A DNA stretch of 25,523 nt from a virus. Under the pieces are notes generated by a model. It was not told the origin of the DNA. It saw only the letters and a list, made by a program, of their open reading frames with translations, and did no database searches. The DNA lies in IMG/VR virus record IMGVR_UViG_3300042862_000090, positions 1 through 25,523 of that record; one strand, written 5' to 3'. Positions within the stretch are counted from its first letter, which is position 1. Every line of letters begins with the position of its first letter. The position numbers were made by a program, and so were the translations under genes. Of this stretch, positions 11,620 through 17,441 are shown one piece after another.

Positions 11620-12012
11620 ATGGCAAAGTTTGATTTTAAATTAGAGGAAAACCCTAACACAGGAGAACCTATGTACGTAAGTACAATGCAAGGAGAATTA
11701 ATTTCTATTGCAAAGGATCCTATTGCTAACTCAAGTGCTAATGCGAGCTTGTTCTATCCTGCTACAGTGCAGTATGAAAATGCTAAAGGCAATGTAGTAA
11801 AGAGTGGTTGTTTGGTGTATGAAAAAAACTTCAATTATGGTATGTCAGTAGGCAGTACATATTTGGGTAAAATCATCATTACCAAGGACAAACCATTACC
11901 ATTGTTAGTTCTTTCTCACCTTGATAGAGCATCTAATGCTACTATGGAGGACTTTGGCTTTGACATTAGCCTGTTAAATGTAACAGACTTTGATGTTATC
12001 TCAAAGAAGTAA
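11620..12012 (+). CDS. Hypothetical early protein with beta-rich fold
   Basis: I do not recognise this 130-residue protein. It is beta-rich (PMYVSTMQGELISIAKD, ASLFYPATVQYENAKGNVVKSGCLVYEKNF, STYLGKIIITKDKPLPLLVLSHL), which could fit an OB-like or SSB-like fold, but there is no decisive motif. It is free of membrane segments. It forms its own transcription unit, with element A/GCCGC upstream and a strong terminator downstream. That arrangement suggests separate and perhaps high expression. Confidence 0.7.
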   Translation: MAKFDFKLEENPNTGEPMYVSTMQGELISIAKDPIANSSANASLFYPATVQYENAKGNVVKSGCLVYEKNFNYGMSVGSTYLGKIIITKDKPLPLLVLSHLDRASNATMEDFGFDISLLNVTDFDVISKK

Positions 12013-12020
12013 TGATAATG

Positions 12021-12055
12021 CCTCACACTATTATATAGTGTGGGGTTTTATTTTT
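12021..12055 (+). terminator. Rho-independent terminator
   Basis: CCTCACACTA and TAGTGTGGGG form a 10-bp stem with one G-T pair around loop TTATA, followed by TTTTATTTTT. Confidence 0.9.
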
Positions 12056-12063
12056 ACCCAAGG

Positions 12064-12121
12064 ACTCATATCCTATTCCCCTGCGGGGAAGGCTTTCTGG
12101 CCGCTTGGAACTGTAGGGGAT
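12064..12121 (+). repeat. 58-bp duplicated element A, copy 2
   Basis: This is the second copy of the element at 11527-11584, with hairpin TTCCCC-TGC-GGGGAA and GCCGCTTGGAACT (12100-12112). It lies just after a terminator. No protein gene starts for another 390 bases. Confidence 0.65.
12100..12112 (+). promoter_or_regulatory. GCCGCTTNNAACT element 5
   Basis: The sequence is GCCGCTTGGAACT. If it is a promoter, it drives a transcript with a leader of roughly 390 nt before the gene at 12512, or an RNA that lies in that gap. Confidence 0.4.
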
Positions 12122-12156
12122 ATATAAGGTAGTATCATTATATTACATTTATTGTT

Positions 12157-12180
12157 ACGGTCATAGTAAGTAATAATAAG
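12157..12180 (+). repeat. Direct repeat, copy 1
   Basis: ACGGTCATA followed by AAGTAATAATA, paired with 12319-12342. The two copies differ mainly by GT versus CAT in the middle and lie 162 bp apart. Confidence 0.5.
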
Positions 12181-12228
12181 TCATAATAAGACATATAAAG
12201 TGTTTATACTCTACTATACAGAAATGAG

Positions 12229-12255
12229 ACTCAAGTACTGATAATCAGGTAGTTA
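12229..12255 (+). repeat. 27-bp repeated element B, copy 2
   Basis: It begins ACTCAAGTACTGATAAT and ends TAGTTA, 23 of 27 identical to 11478-11504. In this copy CTGATAATCAG can form a small hairpin. Confidence 0.5.
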
Positions 12256-12318
12256 ATTTTTTGTAAGAGTGTGTTAATGTGGGTTATTGGGTGTAAAACA
12301 CCTACCATTACTTTACCA

Positions 12319-12342
12319 ACGGTCATACATAAGTAATAATAG
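12319..12342 (+). repeat. Direct repeat, copy 2
   Basis: ACGGTCATACATAAGTAATA; the partner is at 12157-12180. Confidence 0.5.
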
Positions 12343-12511
12343 ACTCAGTCTATACACTATTAGTATATAGCTAGACATAAACTATTAGTACACTACTATC
12401 TCTACTATTACTATCCTTAGTACTATATCCTATTAGAGTAACATAACAACATCTCCCGGAAAAAAGCATTTAGCCCTAAATAAACTATATTAACTACTTA
12501 AAACTAAACTT

Positions 12512-12757
12512 ATGGAAACTTATTACTGGACTATGAAGAATGGTCAAAAGATCAATGTTGATGATATGGATGAAAATCATTTAAGAAATACTCTTAAGCT
12601 TATCATTAGAACAGCTGAAGCTAGAGCTAAAGCTAAACAAATAGCTGAGTCTAAGTTTAGACTCCGTGGAGATATAGCACAAGACCATGTAGCACAAATG
12701 GAAGATCAAGATTACTTTGATGAATGTGCTGCTGACTTTGAATTTTGGAAATCTTAA
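12512..12757 (+). CDS. Hypothetical small protein
   Basis: I do not recognise this 81-residue protein. After METYYWTMKNGQKINVDDMDENHLRNTLKLI comes a long charged helix (RTAEARAKAKQIAESKFRLRGDIAQDHVAQMED) and an acidic aromatic tail (YFDECAADFEFW). The opening resembles small phage proteins that start with a strand 'W.m..G..i.v.dm...HL.n.l..i'. It leads a run of small genes, each preceded by a version of TTAACTTAAACTATAA. Confidence 0.7.
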   Translation: METYYWTMKNGQKINVDDMDENHLRNTLKLIIRTAEARAKAKQIAESKFRLRGDIAQDHVAQMEDQDYFDECAADFEFWKS

Positions 12758-12774
12758 TAACTTAAACTATAATT

Positions 12775-12987
12775 ATGACAAAAGAAACTTTAACAAGACT
12801 TCTTAATGAAGCTTGTGAATTACTTATTATTTTTGAAGATGGTAATGTAGCTAATAATGAAGATAAAACAAGAATTGTTGCAATTTTCAATGAGATTAAA
12901 TATGCTGATAAAATAGATTCTGAAATGTATTTATCAGCTGATGAAGAATGTCAGGATTGGAATACATTTAATAAAGATAAAATTTAA
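12775..12987 (+). CDS. Hypothetical small acidic protein
   Basis: This 70-residue protein is mostly helical and acidic (LLNEACELLIIFEDGNVANNEDKTRIVAIFNEIKYADKIDSEMYL) and has no recognised domain. The leader AATAACTTAAACTATAATT directly precedes the ATG and is the clearest example of the repeated pre-start motif. It lies in a run of small genes with gaps of about 17-20 nt. Confidence 0.65.
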   Translation: MTKETLTRLLNEACELLIIFEDGNVANNEDKTRIVAIFNEIKYADKIDSEMYLSADEECQDWNTFNKDKI

Positions 12988-13006
12988 TTAACTTAAACTA
13001 TAACTT

Positions 13007-13159
13007 ATGGAAGAAATAAAACAAGCAATAGAACAAAAACTACCTCAGATACGTGAAGAAAACAGAGAAGAATGGGAAAAATTATCAATTAGATTAGCTA
13101 AACTAAAATTAGATAGAGGAGATTCTGTTTCTTCTATAGTAGATTATATACTTAATTAA
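13007..13159 (+). CDS. Hypothetical 50-residue protein
   Basis: The frame from the ATG at 13007 to the TAA at 13159 encodes MEEIKQAIEQKLPQIREENR, EEWEKLSIRLAKLKLDRGDS and VSSIVDYILN, a charged helical protein with no Cys and no membrane segment. The start follows AATTAACTTAAACTATAACTT, the same leader as its neighbours, which is the main evidence that it is real. The function is unknown. Confidence 0.6.
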   Translation: MEEIKQAIEQKLPQIREENREEWEKLSIRLAKLKLDRGDSVSSIVDYILN

Positions 13160-13178
13160 TTAACTTAAACTATAAATT

Positions 13179-13346
13179 ATGAAAAGACAAGCATCAGTAG
13201 GTATGTACTACCTATACACAATGATTATTGTGTTTATTTTGGCATTATTTATGTCATCTTGCGGAACTACATCTCATGGATGTAACTATGCTAAAGCACA
13301 AAAGTACAATGCAAAACAAATGAGAAAGTCTCATAGATACAACTAG
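13179..13346 (+). CDS. Small lipoprotein-like protein
   Basis: The 55-residue frame starts at the ATG at 13179 after the leader TTAACTTAAACTATAAATT. MKRQASVGMYYLYTMIIVFI is followed by LALFMSSCGTTSHGCNYAKA, a hydrophobic segment ending in a possible lipobox (MSSC, Cys28), then a short basic tail (KQMRKSHRYN). The long N-terminal region makes lipidation uncertain; a simple membrane anchor is the alternative. Very short lipoproteins of this kind can be outer-membrane spanin-like or exclusion proteins, but nothing here shows which. Confidence 0.55.
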   Translation: MKRQASVGMYYLYTMIIVFILALFMSSCGTTSHGCNYAKAQKYNAKQMRKSHRYN

Positions 13347-13347
13347 T

Positions 13348-13506
13348 ATGAAAGAGGGACAGTATATAGCTATCACACCATTATTTAGTATTACTAAAAG
13401 AATTGAAGTGGTTAGAGTTATTAAAGTCTTTTCTGATCATACTTATGATGTACAGTATCCTAATGGTCATATAGAAAGGCTCCCGATTGGAGCTTTTCTT
13501 GCTTAA
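13348..13506 (+). CDS. Hypothetical small protein, SH3-like
   Basis: The 52-residue frame begins one base after the stop of the preceding gene. MKEGQYIAITPLFSITKRIE, VVRVIKVFSDHTYDVQYPNG and HIERLPIGAFLA give five short strands, a pattern like small SH3/KOW barrels. It has no catalytic motif. Tight spacing with the lipoprotein-like gene suggests a shared transcript. Confidence 0.5.
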   Translation: MKEGQYIAITPLFSITKRIEVVRVIKVFSDHTYDVQYPNGHIERLPIGAFLA

Positions 13507-13531
13507 ATTATTAACTGTTAAATTATGTTAA

Positions 13532-13786
13532 ATGTTTAGAAAAAAGATTATAGCTCTAGAAGAGAAAAAGAAGCTGAGAAAGATTGATTTAAGTATGGTT
13601 CATGATATAGGAGCAGATCCTATGACTGCAGAAATGTATAAGAATGATCTTATGGTTGAGATTATGCATATTGATAATGAAATTAACTATGAAAGATCAA
13701 TGAGACCAATTAGATGTGCTGCAGTTATATTTGTAGCAGTAGCAATATTACTAGTAGTTTACATAGTAATATCAGAAATTTTGTAA
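13532..13786 (+). CDS. Small protein with C-terminal membrane anchor
   Basis: This 84-residue protein has a charged helical N-terminal part (FRKKIIALEEKKKLRKIDLS, then EIMHIDNEINYERSM). A single strong membrane segment closes it (CAAVIFVAVAILLVVYIVISEIL, about 62-84), so it is tail-anchored with a cytoplasmic coiled-coil-like domain. A short ATG frame just upstream ends after four codons, so the ATG at 13532 is the usable start. The function is unknown. Confidence 0.65.
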   Translation: MFRKKIIALEEKKKLRKIDLSMVHDIGADPMTAEMYKNDLMVEIMHIDNEINYERSMRPIRCAAVIFVAVAILLVVYIVISEIL

Positions 13787-13804
13787 TTTATAAAAACCAG
13801 ACAT

Positions 13805-14155
13805 ATGGAAAAGAGAAAAGTAGGTAGACCTAAAAAAGTGGTCACACCAACACCTAAAGTTAAAATTAACTATAGAGAAGCTTATTTACAAGCTTTAGAA
13901 GTTATTGATGACTTACATCAGAAAATAGAAAAAGCTGATGAAAGAAAAACAGTATGGATTGATAAGGCTAAAGAAGAATACCAAAAAGCTATAGCTATAA
14001 TTAGTTTAGTTAAAGAACAAATTGATACAACTGTTAATGATTTAATTCAAGTTGAAGTTACAACAGGTAAAATCACTGCACTTGATGCTATCTATCATGT
14101 TAGTATGCTTGAGCGTGTAATTGAAGCTAAGTTTAATTCTGAAACTGAAGAGTAA
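13805..14155 (+). CDS. AT-hook coiled-coil protein
   Basis: This 116-residue protein begins MEKRKVGRPKKV, containing the AT-hook core GRP flanked by basic residues, which binds the minor groove of AT-rich DNA. The remainder is a long charged helix (AYLQALEVIDDLHQKIEKAD, KEEYQKAIAIISLVKEQIDT) able to form a coiled coil. In an AT-rich phage it could organise DNA or regulate transcription; this is inference. The stop overlaps the next start (TAATG). Confidence 0.7.
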   Translation: MEKRKVGRPKKVVTPTPKVKINYREAYLQALEVIDDLHQKIEKADERKTVWIDKAKEEYQKAIAIISLVKEQIDTTVNDLIQVEVTTGKITALDAIYHVSMLERVIEAKFNSETEE

Positions 14156-14352
14156 TGAGTAAAATTATTAAGTTTCATGAACAGAATGTACAAACTTTAA
14201 AAGTACTTGAAGGTTCAACATGTGTTACTTGTGGTACACATTTAGAACCAGGAGAAAGAGTTTATCTTCAAGAAGATGATACAAAACTTATGACAATGCC
14301 AAAGAATGGTAAGCCTGCCGGAGTATCTGTAATTTGTGCTAATTGTAAGTAA
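14155..14352 (+). CDS. Small zinc-ribbon protein
   Basis: This 65-residue protein carries CVTCGTHLEPGERVYL in the middle and CANCK at the very end, two CxxC knuckles about 35 residues apart, making one zinc ribbon. The flanks (IIKFHEQNVQTLKVLEGS) are beta-rich. Its start overlaps the AT-hook gene stop (TAATG), so the two are probably translated together. It is probably nucleic-acid or protein binding; nothing more specific can be said. Confidence 0.7.
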   Translation: MSKIIKFHEQNVQTLKVLEGSTCVTCGTHLEPGERVYLQEDDTKLMTMPKNGKPAGVSVICANCK

Positions 14353-14357
14353 TGTGT

Positions 14358-14386
14358 TAGTCAGGATGGATAATCTGTCCTGACTA
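14358..14386 (+). promoter_or_regulatory. Hairpin directly before tRNA-Arg
   Basis: TAGTCAGGA and TCCTGACTA form a perfect 9-bp stem with an 11-nt loop, ending 4 nt before the tRNA. It has no T-run. It may guide tRNA processing or act as a weak terminator. Confidence 0.45.
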
Positions 14387-14390
14387 TAAT

Positions 14391-14467
14391 GGTCCCATAG
14401 CTCAGCTGAATAGAGCAATTCACTTCTAATGAATAGGCCACAGGTTTGAATCCTGTTGGGATCACCA
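14391..14467 (+). tRNA. tRNA-Arg (anticodon UCU), CCA encoded
   Basis: Acceptor GGTCCCA pairs with TGGGATC (one G-U). The D arm is GCTCAGCTGAATAGAGC. Anticodon arm ATTCA-CTTCTAA-TGAAT has TCT in the loop. The T arm is ACAGG-TTTGAAT-CCTGT. The discriminator A is followed by an encoded CCA (14465-14467). It reads AGA, the favoured Arg codon in this AT-rich window. Confidence 0.95.
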
Positions 14468-14519
14468 AGACAGCTGGAACAGACAGCATTATTTATTTAT
14501 TTATTTAAAACTTAGAATT

Positions 14520-14825
14520 ATGTTAGGAAAACTATTCAAGAGAAAAAAAGAATTAAAGCCTTCTAATGAATTGAAGGTAGCTATTATTGAAGATAGCACA
14601 GACAACTTGTATACTAATTTTGGTATTACAGATGAAAGAAGAAATGAATTGATTGAGCTTACATTAGCTAGTTATAAGAATCATAGTAATCTATCTAAAT
14701 CTTATGAAGAGATTATTGCAAAGTGTAAACATGTTAATGAAGTCATAGTGTGTGTAATTATTTTTGAAAGAAAGATTAGTCATTCAAAGGAACTTTCTGC
14801 ACTAGCAAATTTAATTGGATTATGA
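14520..14825 (+). CDS. Hypothetical protein
   Basis: I do not recognise this 101-residue protein. It starts very basic (MLGKLFKRKKELKPS) and continues as a helical protein (ITDERRNELIELTLASYKNH, HVNEVIVCVIIFERKISHSK). The hydrophobic stretch EVIVCVIIF is too short to span a membrane. The last 4 bases overlap the next gene as ATGA, starting a three-gene translationally coupled set (14520-15459) after tRNA-Arg. Confidence 0.65.
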   Translation: MLGKLFKRKKELKPSNELKVAIIEDSTDNLYTNFGITDERRNELIELTLASYKNHSNLSKSYEEIIAKCKHVNEVIVCVIIFERKISHSKELSALANLIGL

Positions 14826-15043
14826 TAAAAGATAATGTAATTGATTCAGCACTAGGGTTTGACTTTAGTGCTGATATTATTGACAATGAAGGTCAATATG
14901 TTCAAGTAGGTGCTAAAACAACTTTACCTATAACTGATGAACAACCTTGTATAGGTAATAGAGTTGGTGGTGAAAGTTGGTTTACAAACTTTAATAAAGA
15001 TCTCTTAGCTAAAGTAAGAGACTACAAAAGATTAAACTTATGA
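14822..15043 (+). CDS. Hypothetical small protein
   Basis: This 73-residue protein has no recognised domain. It is mixed alpha/beta (NVIDSALGFDFSADIIDNEG, QYVQVGAKTTLPITDEQPCI) with a cluster GNRVGGESWF and a basic end. It overlaps both neighbours by ATGA/ATGA junctions. Phage proteins with a GNRVGGESWF-like stretch occur as short conserved unknowns. Confidence 0.6.
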   Translation: MIKDNVIDSALGFDFSADIIDNEGQYVQVGAKTTLPITDEQPCIGNRVGGESWFTNFNKDLLAKVRDYKRLNL

Positions 15044-15459
15044 AAATACATGTTGCATATGATGAAACTGATGTAGCTAAAGCATTAACCAAGATTATCA
15101 AAGATTCTAATTCAGAAGAGTTTGTAAAATTATTGACTCCTATGCTATGTCAAAGTACTAATGCGGCAAATTGGTTTTTTAAGTTAATGATTGGTAATAA
15201 ACTACCTGATGTTATTCCAACAGGTACTCTTTGTAAAATCAGTGTCAATAATTTAGGTTATAGTTGTAACAAAGATGCTATTAGAGCTAAATATGGTGAT
15301 GAGAACGGAAATGTTGTTGTAACTGTAAAAGAATTTAGAGGCCATCATGATTATAGCAGTTACTACGTTCAATATACTAGTGTAGATGTTAGTGGTAATG
15401 ATAAGATAGATACTACTATGGTGCAAGGTGATGAACTAGAAGTAATTAAGGAAATTTAA
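15040..15459 (+). CDS. Hypothetical conserved phage-type protein
   Basis: This 139-residue protein has a helical first half (DETDVAKALTKIIKDSNSEE, MLCQSTNAANWFFKLMIG). The beta-rich second half begins with IPTGTLCKISVNNLGY and runs on through GNVVVTVKEFRGHH, where the stretch LPDVIPTGTLCKI to VKEFRGHHDYSSYYVQY resembles a small barrel. The function is unknown. It closes the coupled set 14520-15459; a terminator lies 42 nt later. Confidence 0.65.
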   Translation: MKIHVAYDETDVAKALTKIIKDSNSEEFVKLLTPMLCQSTNAANWFFKLMIGNKLPDVIPTGTLCKISVNNLGYSCNKDAIRAKYGDENGNVVVTVKEFRGHHDYSSYYVQYTSVDVSGNDKIDTTMVQGDELEVIKEI

Positions 15460-15500
15460 TGCAGTATATCTCTGGATATGCTTTTCCTAACAAAAATAAC

Positions 15501-15524
15501 AAGGGGGCTTATGTCCCCTTTTTA
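15501..15524 (+). terminator. Rho-independent terminator
   Basis: AAGGGG and CCCCTT pair around an 8-nt loop, followed by TTTTTATT. It ends the 14520-15459 set. Confidence 0.8.
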
Positions 15525-15558
15525 TTGTATTAGCTATATAATGTTTTTTATTAAATTT

Positions 15559-15586
15559 TAATTTAAACTATATAAAATTTAAATTA
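15559..15586. repeat. AT-only inverted repeat before gene 15615
   Basis: TAATTTAAA and TTTAAATTA are perfect 9-bp arms with a 10-bp spacer, between the terminator and the next gene. It could be an operator, but low-complexity AT sequence makes chance plausible. Confidence 0.3.
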
Positions 15587-15614
15587 TATATTTACTCAAC
15601 TTTATGTGCAAAGA

Positions 15615-15881
15615 ATGTTATATCAGCTTCCAAATGGAAAAGTTATTAATTTAAGTATTGATCAATACTTAGAACTTACTAATGAAGACATACAATATAT
15701 GATGTCTATAGACTTTGGCGACCATATAATCAATCCTTTTAGTGATTCTGCAATCACACAAAACTCAAAAGAAAAATATTATGACTTTGATTATCTATCA
15801 GATGATGAAAGTTTTGATGACAGAATATCAGATGATGAACCATTTGATGATATCATAGACCTTTCAGGTCCTACAGATTAA
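15615..15881 (+). CDS. Conserved small phage protein with acidic tail
   Basis: I start at the ATG at 15615 (MLYQLPNGKVINLSIDQYLEL); a GTG three codons earlier is possible. The opening, with NGKVINLSIDQYLELTNEDIQYMMS, matches a short protein type I associate with Bacteroidota phages, of unknown function. The rest is strikingly acidic (YYDFDYLSDDESFDD, ISDDEPFDDIIDL), with an SDDE-SFDD/SDDE-PFDD repeat. The tail could mimic DNA or bind basic proteins. It stands alone between a terminator and gene 15983. Confidence 0.65.
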   Translation: MLYQLPNGKVINLSIDQYLELTNEDIQYMMSIDFGDHIINPFSDSAITQNSKEKYYDFDYLSDDESFDDRISDDEPFDDIIDLSGPTD

Positions 15882-15982
15882 ATATTTATATTGTAATACA
15901 CAGTATATCCCACTTATTACAGATTGAGTATCTGTGATATAGTATTCTACTCACACATCTATTTATTTTTAAATTTATTATT

Positions 15983-16459
15983 ATGAACACAAAAGTAATT
16001 GTATTAGCAGATCCTGCTACAAAAACTGTTATTAACCTATCTGCTAATAAACCAGAATGGGGTTATGTAAGATTGCAACAATTAAGATTTGTTGCTGATG
16101 AAAAATCTGGTTTTATGCGTGCTAAAAATGTAACAGCATTATTACCAGCATTAGTTGATGATTTACAAGCTGCTAATTTCTATGAAAATCAAGAAATTAC
16201 TGGTAGAATTGTTGTAGAAGAATCTTTAACACCATTTAACAAAACTAATCCTGATAGAGATCTTAAAATAGCAGGTGCTACAGGTATTATTTGTAGAGTT
16301 GAAGGTGCTCCTATTTATCGCAGAACAAGATTTTCTTTTAATGCTAATGCTCAAGATACACATGTACAACATGATAATGTATCTGAATTAAGAGCTGCGT
16401 ATGAAACAGAAAAAAGTTCAGCAATGCAACCTAATGAAGATTTCTCTATTAAAGAATGA
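15983..16459 (+). CDS. Conserved phage protein, possibly ssDNA-binding
   Basis: This 158-residue protein resembles a conserved family of flavophage proteins. Visible blocks are KPEWGYVRLQQ, ALVDDLQAANFYENQEITGRIVVEESLTPF, NPDRDLKIAGATGI, and GAPIYRRTRFSFNANAQDTHVQHDN. The beta-rich core with a flexible acidic C-terminal tail (SAMQPNEDFSIKE) has the look of an OB-fold ssDNA-binding protein, but no motif proves this. It is flanked by its own A/T leader and a strong terminator, so it is probably separately and strongly expressed. Confidence 0.7.
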   Translation: MNTKVIVLADPATKTVINLSANKPEWGYVRLQQLRFVADEKSGFMRAKNVTALLPALVDDLQAANFYENQEITGRIVVEESLTPFNKTNPDRDLKIAGATGIICRVEGAPIYRRTRFSFNANAQDTHVQHDNVSELRAAYETEKSSAMQPNEDFSIKE

Positions 16460-16470
16460 TTTTAACTTAT

Positions 16471-16503
16471 AGGGGGACATAATCTGTTCCCCTTTTTATT
16501 TAT
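16471..16503 (+). terminator. Rho-independent terminator
   Basis: AGGGGGACA and TGTTCCCCT form a 9-bp stem with one G-U around loop TAATC, followed by TTTTATTTATT. Confidence 0.9.
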
Positions 16504-16520
16504 TTATTTTATTGTATATT

Positions 16521-16997
16521 ATGGAAAAGCTTAAAAATGAGGTAAGAGATTATCAGATGCGGTCAGAAACTGTGACTAGCTATCAACAAGACAGATACAA
16601 TCAGTATCAAAACTATTTGTATAAGAGAGCATTGTATGGTTTAAGTGCTCTTACACAAGATGAATTAGCTACCATGTGTAGTAAAAAGAAACAAAGAGTT
16701 ATTAATGTTTATAAGAAAGCTCAAGTAGTTATCAATAAACTTAAACAACAAGCAACTATAAGTTATACTAACTTTATATTTGAAACTTTGTTTCCAAAGA
16801 GTCCTATTACTCAAGCTTTACTTGCTGAAACTGAGACAGATGATGCTTTAATCAATAAATTAAACTTTAAAGATTTAGGTATTGAAAAGTCTCAAATTAT
16901 TACTATCTTTATTGCTGAAGGAGTGCTGCCTAAAAACTTTTTAAGTTTAGAGGGACCTCAAAACCAGTTACCAAGATTGAGAAATGATAAAAAGTAA
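16521..16997 (+). CDS. Conserved helical phage protein of unknown function
   Basis: The start is the ATG at 16521 (MEKLKNEVRDYQMRSETVTS); a TTG three codons earlier is unlikely. The 158-residue protein has a Gln/Tyr-rich helix (YQQDRYNQYQNYLYKRALYG), LTQDELATMCSKKKQRVINVYKKAQVVINK, and a C-terminal domain (NKLNFKDLGIEKSQIITIFIAEGVLPKNF). It may bind nucleic acid through the basic KKKQRV helix. It overlaps the HNH-like gene by 14 nt and begins the helicase-containing replication block. Confidence 0.65.
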   Translation: MEKLKNEVRDYQMRSETVTSYQQDRYNQYQNYLYKRALYGLSALTQDELATMCSKKKQRVINVYKKAQVVINKLKQQATISYTNFIFETLFPKSPITQALLAETETDDALINKLNFKDLGIEKSQIITIFIAEGVLPKNFLSLEGPQNQLPRLRNDKK

Positions 16998-17397
16998 ACT
17001 TAAAATGTGTGATGGATGTCAAAAACCATCTATGATCTGGAAGAACCATGGGGGATTCAAGTATTGCAAGTATTGTTGGAGTTGCCAAAAAGCCATTGAT
17101 ACAGACAGTTCACAGAAACCAACTGATTATAAAATCCCTCTGGTTTCTTCTAAAAGAAAAAAGAAAGATGTTGAGTATCTTAAATTAAGAGAAAGATTTC
17201 TAAATGAAAATCCAGTATGTCAGGTCTCTGTAACCGGTTGTATGAATGGTGCCAGTGATGTGCATCATAAATATGCCGGTTCAAACAGAGATGCCTTTTA
17301 TTTGGTTCAAAGTACATTTTTAGCAACATGCAGGTCATGTCATTTGTGGATCCATTCTAACCCAAAAGAAGCAAGAATACTAGGATATTTAAAATAA
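16984..17397 (+). CDS. HNH-like endonuclease with N-terminal zinc ribbon
   Basis: This 137-residue protein has a Cys-rich start (CDGC, then CKYCWSC, residues 9-34), a basic linker and an HNH-type half. That half includes CQVSVTGCMNGASDVHHKYAG (two Cys and the HH pair) and a later CRSCHLWIHSNP. The pairing of two CxxC-like knuckles with HH and a late His fits the HNH metal finger. Phage relatives include recombination-associated HNH proteins such as NinG; close identity is not claimed. It lies among replication genes, so a recombination or junction role is plausible. Confidence 0.7.
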   Translation: MIKSKLKMCDGCQKPSMIWKNHGGFKYCKYCWSCQKAIDTDSSQKPTDYKIPLVSSKRKKKDVEYLKLRERFLNENPVCQVSVTGCMNGASDVHHKYAGSNRDAFYLVQSTFLATCRSCHLWIHSNPKEARILGYLK

Positions 17398-17398
17398 C

Positions 17399-17429
17399 TT
17401 GCTATTATGTAATAATTGTCATATATTTG
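17399..17429 (+). promoter_or_regulatory. Host-type promoter of the GIY-YIG gene
   Basis: TATATTTG (17422-17429) is a full -7 box, with TTG (17399-17401) 20 nt upstream. The ATG follows 12 nt after the box. It lies just after the HNH gene stop. Confidence 0.65.
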
Positions 17430-17441
17430 TAAAAAGATATT

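Larger units (their letters stand above)
12122..12511. other. Gene-free AT-rich stretch with direct repeats
   Basis: I see no credible gene here. It holds a direct repeat beginning ACGGTCATA and continuing AAGTAATAATA (12157-12180 and 12319-12342) and element B copy 2 (12229-12255). A small hairpin GGTGT-AAA-ACACC lies near 12290-12302. Many TACTATTAG-like words fill 12340-12440. The repeats resemble iterons, so an origin function is possible. It could also be the long leader of gene 12512. Confidence 0.35.

Noticed and set aside
11478-12255. Hammerhead-type ribozyme suggested by CTGATAA words
   Set aside because: The core CTGATGA and GAAA pieces are absent.
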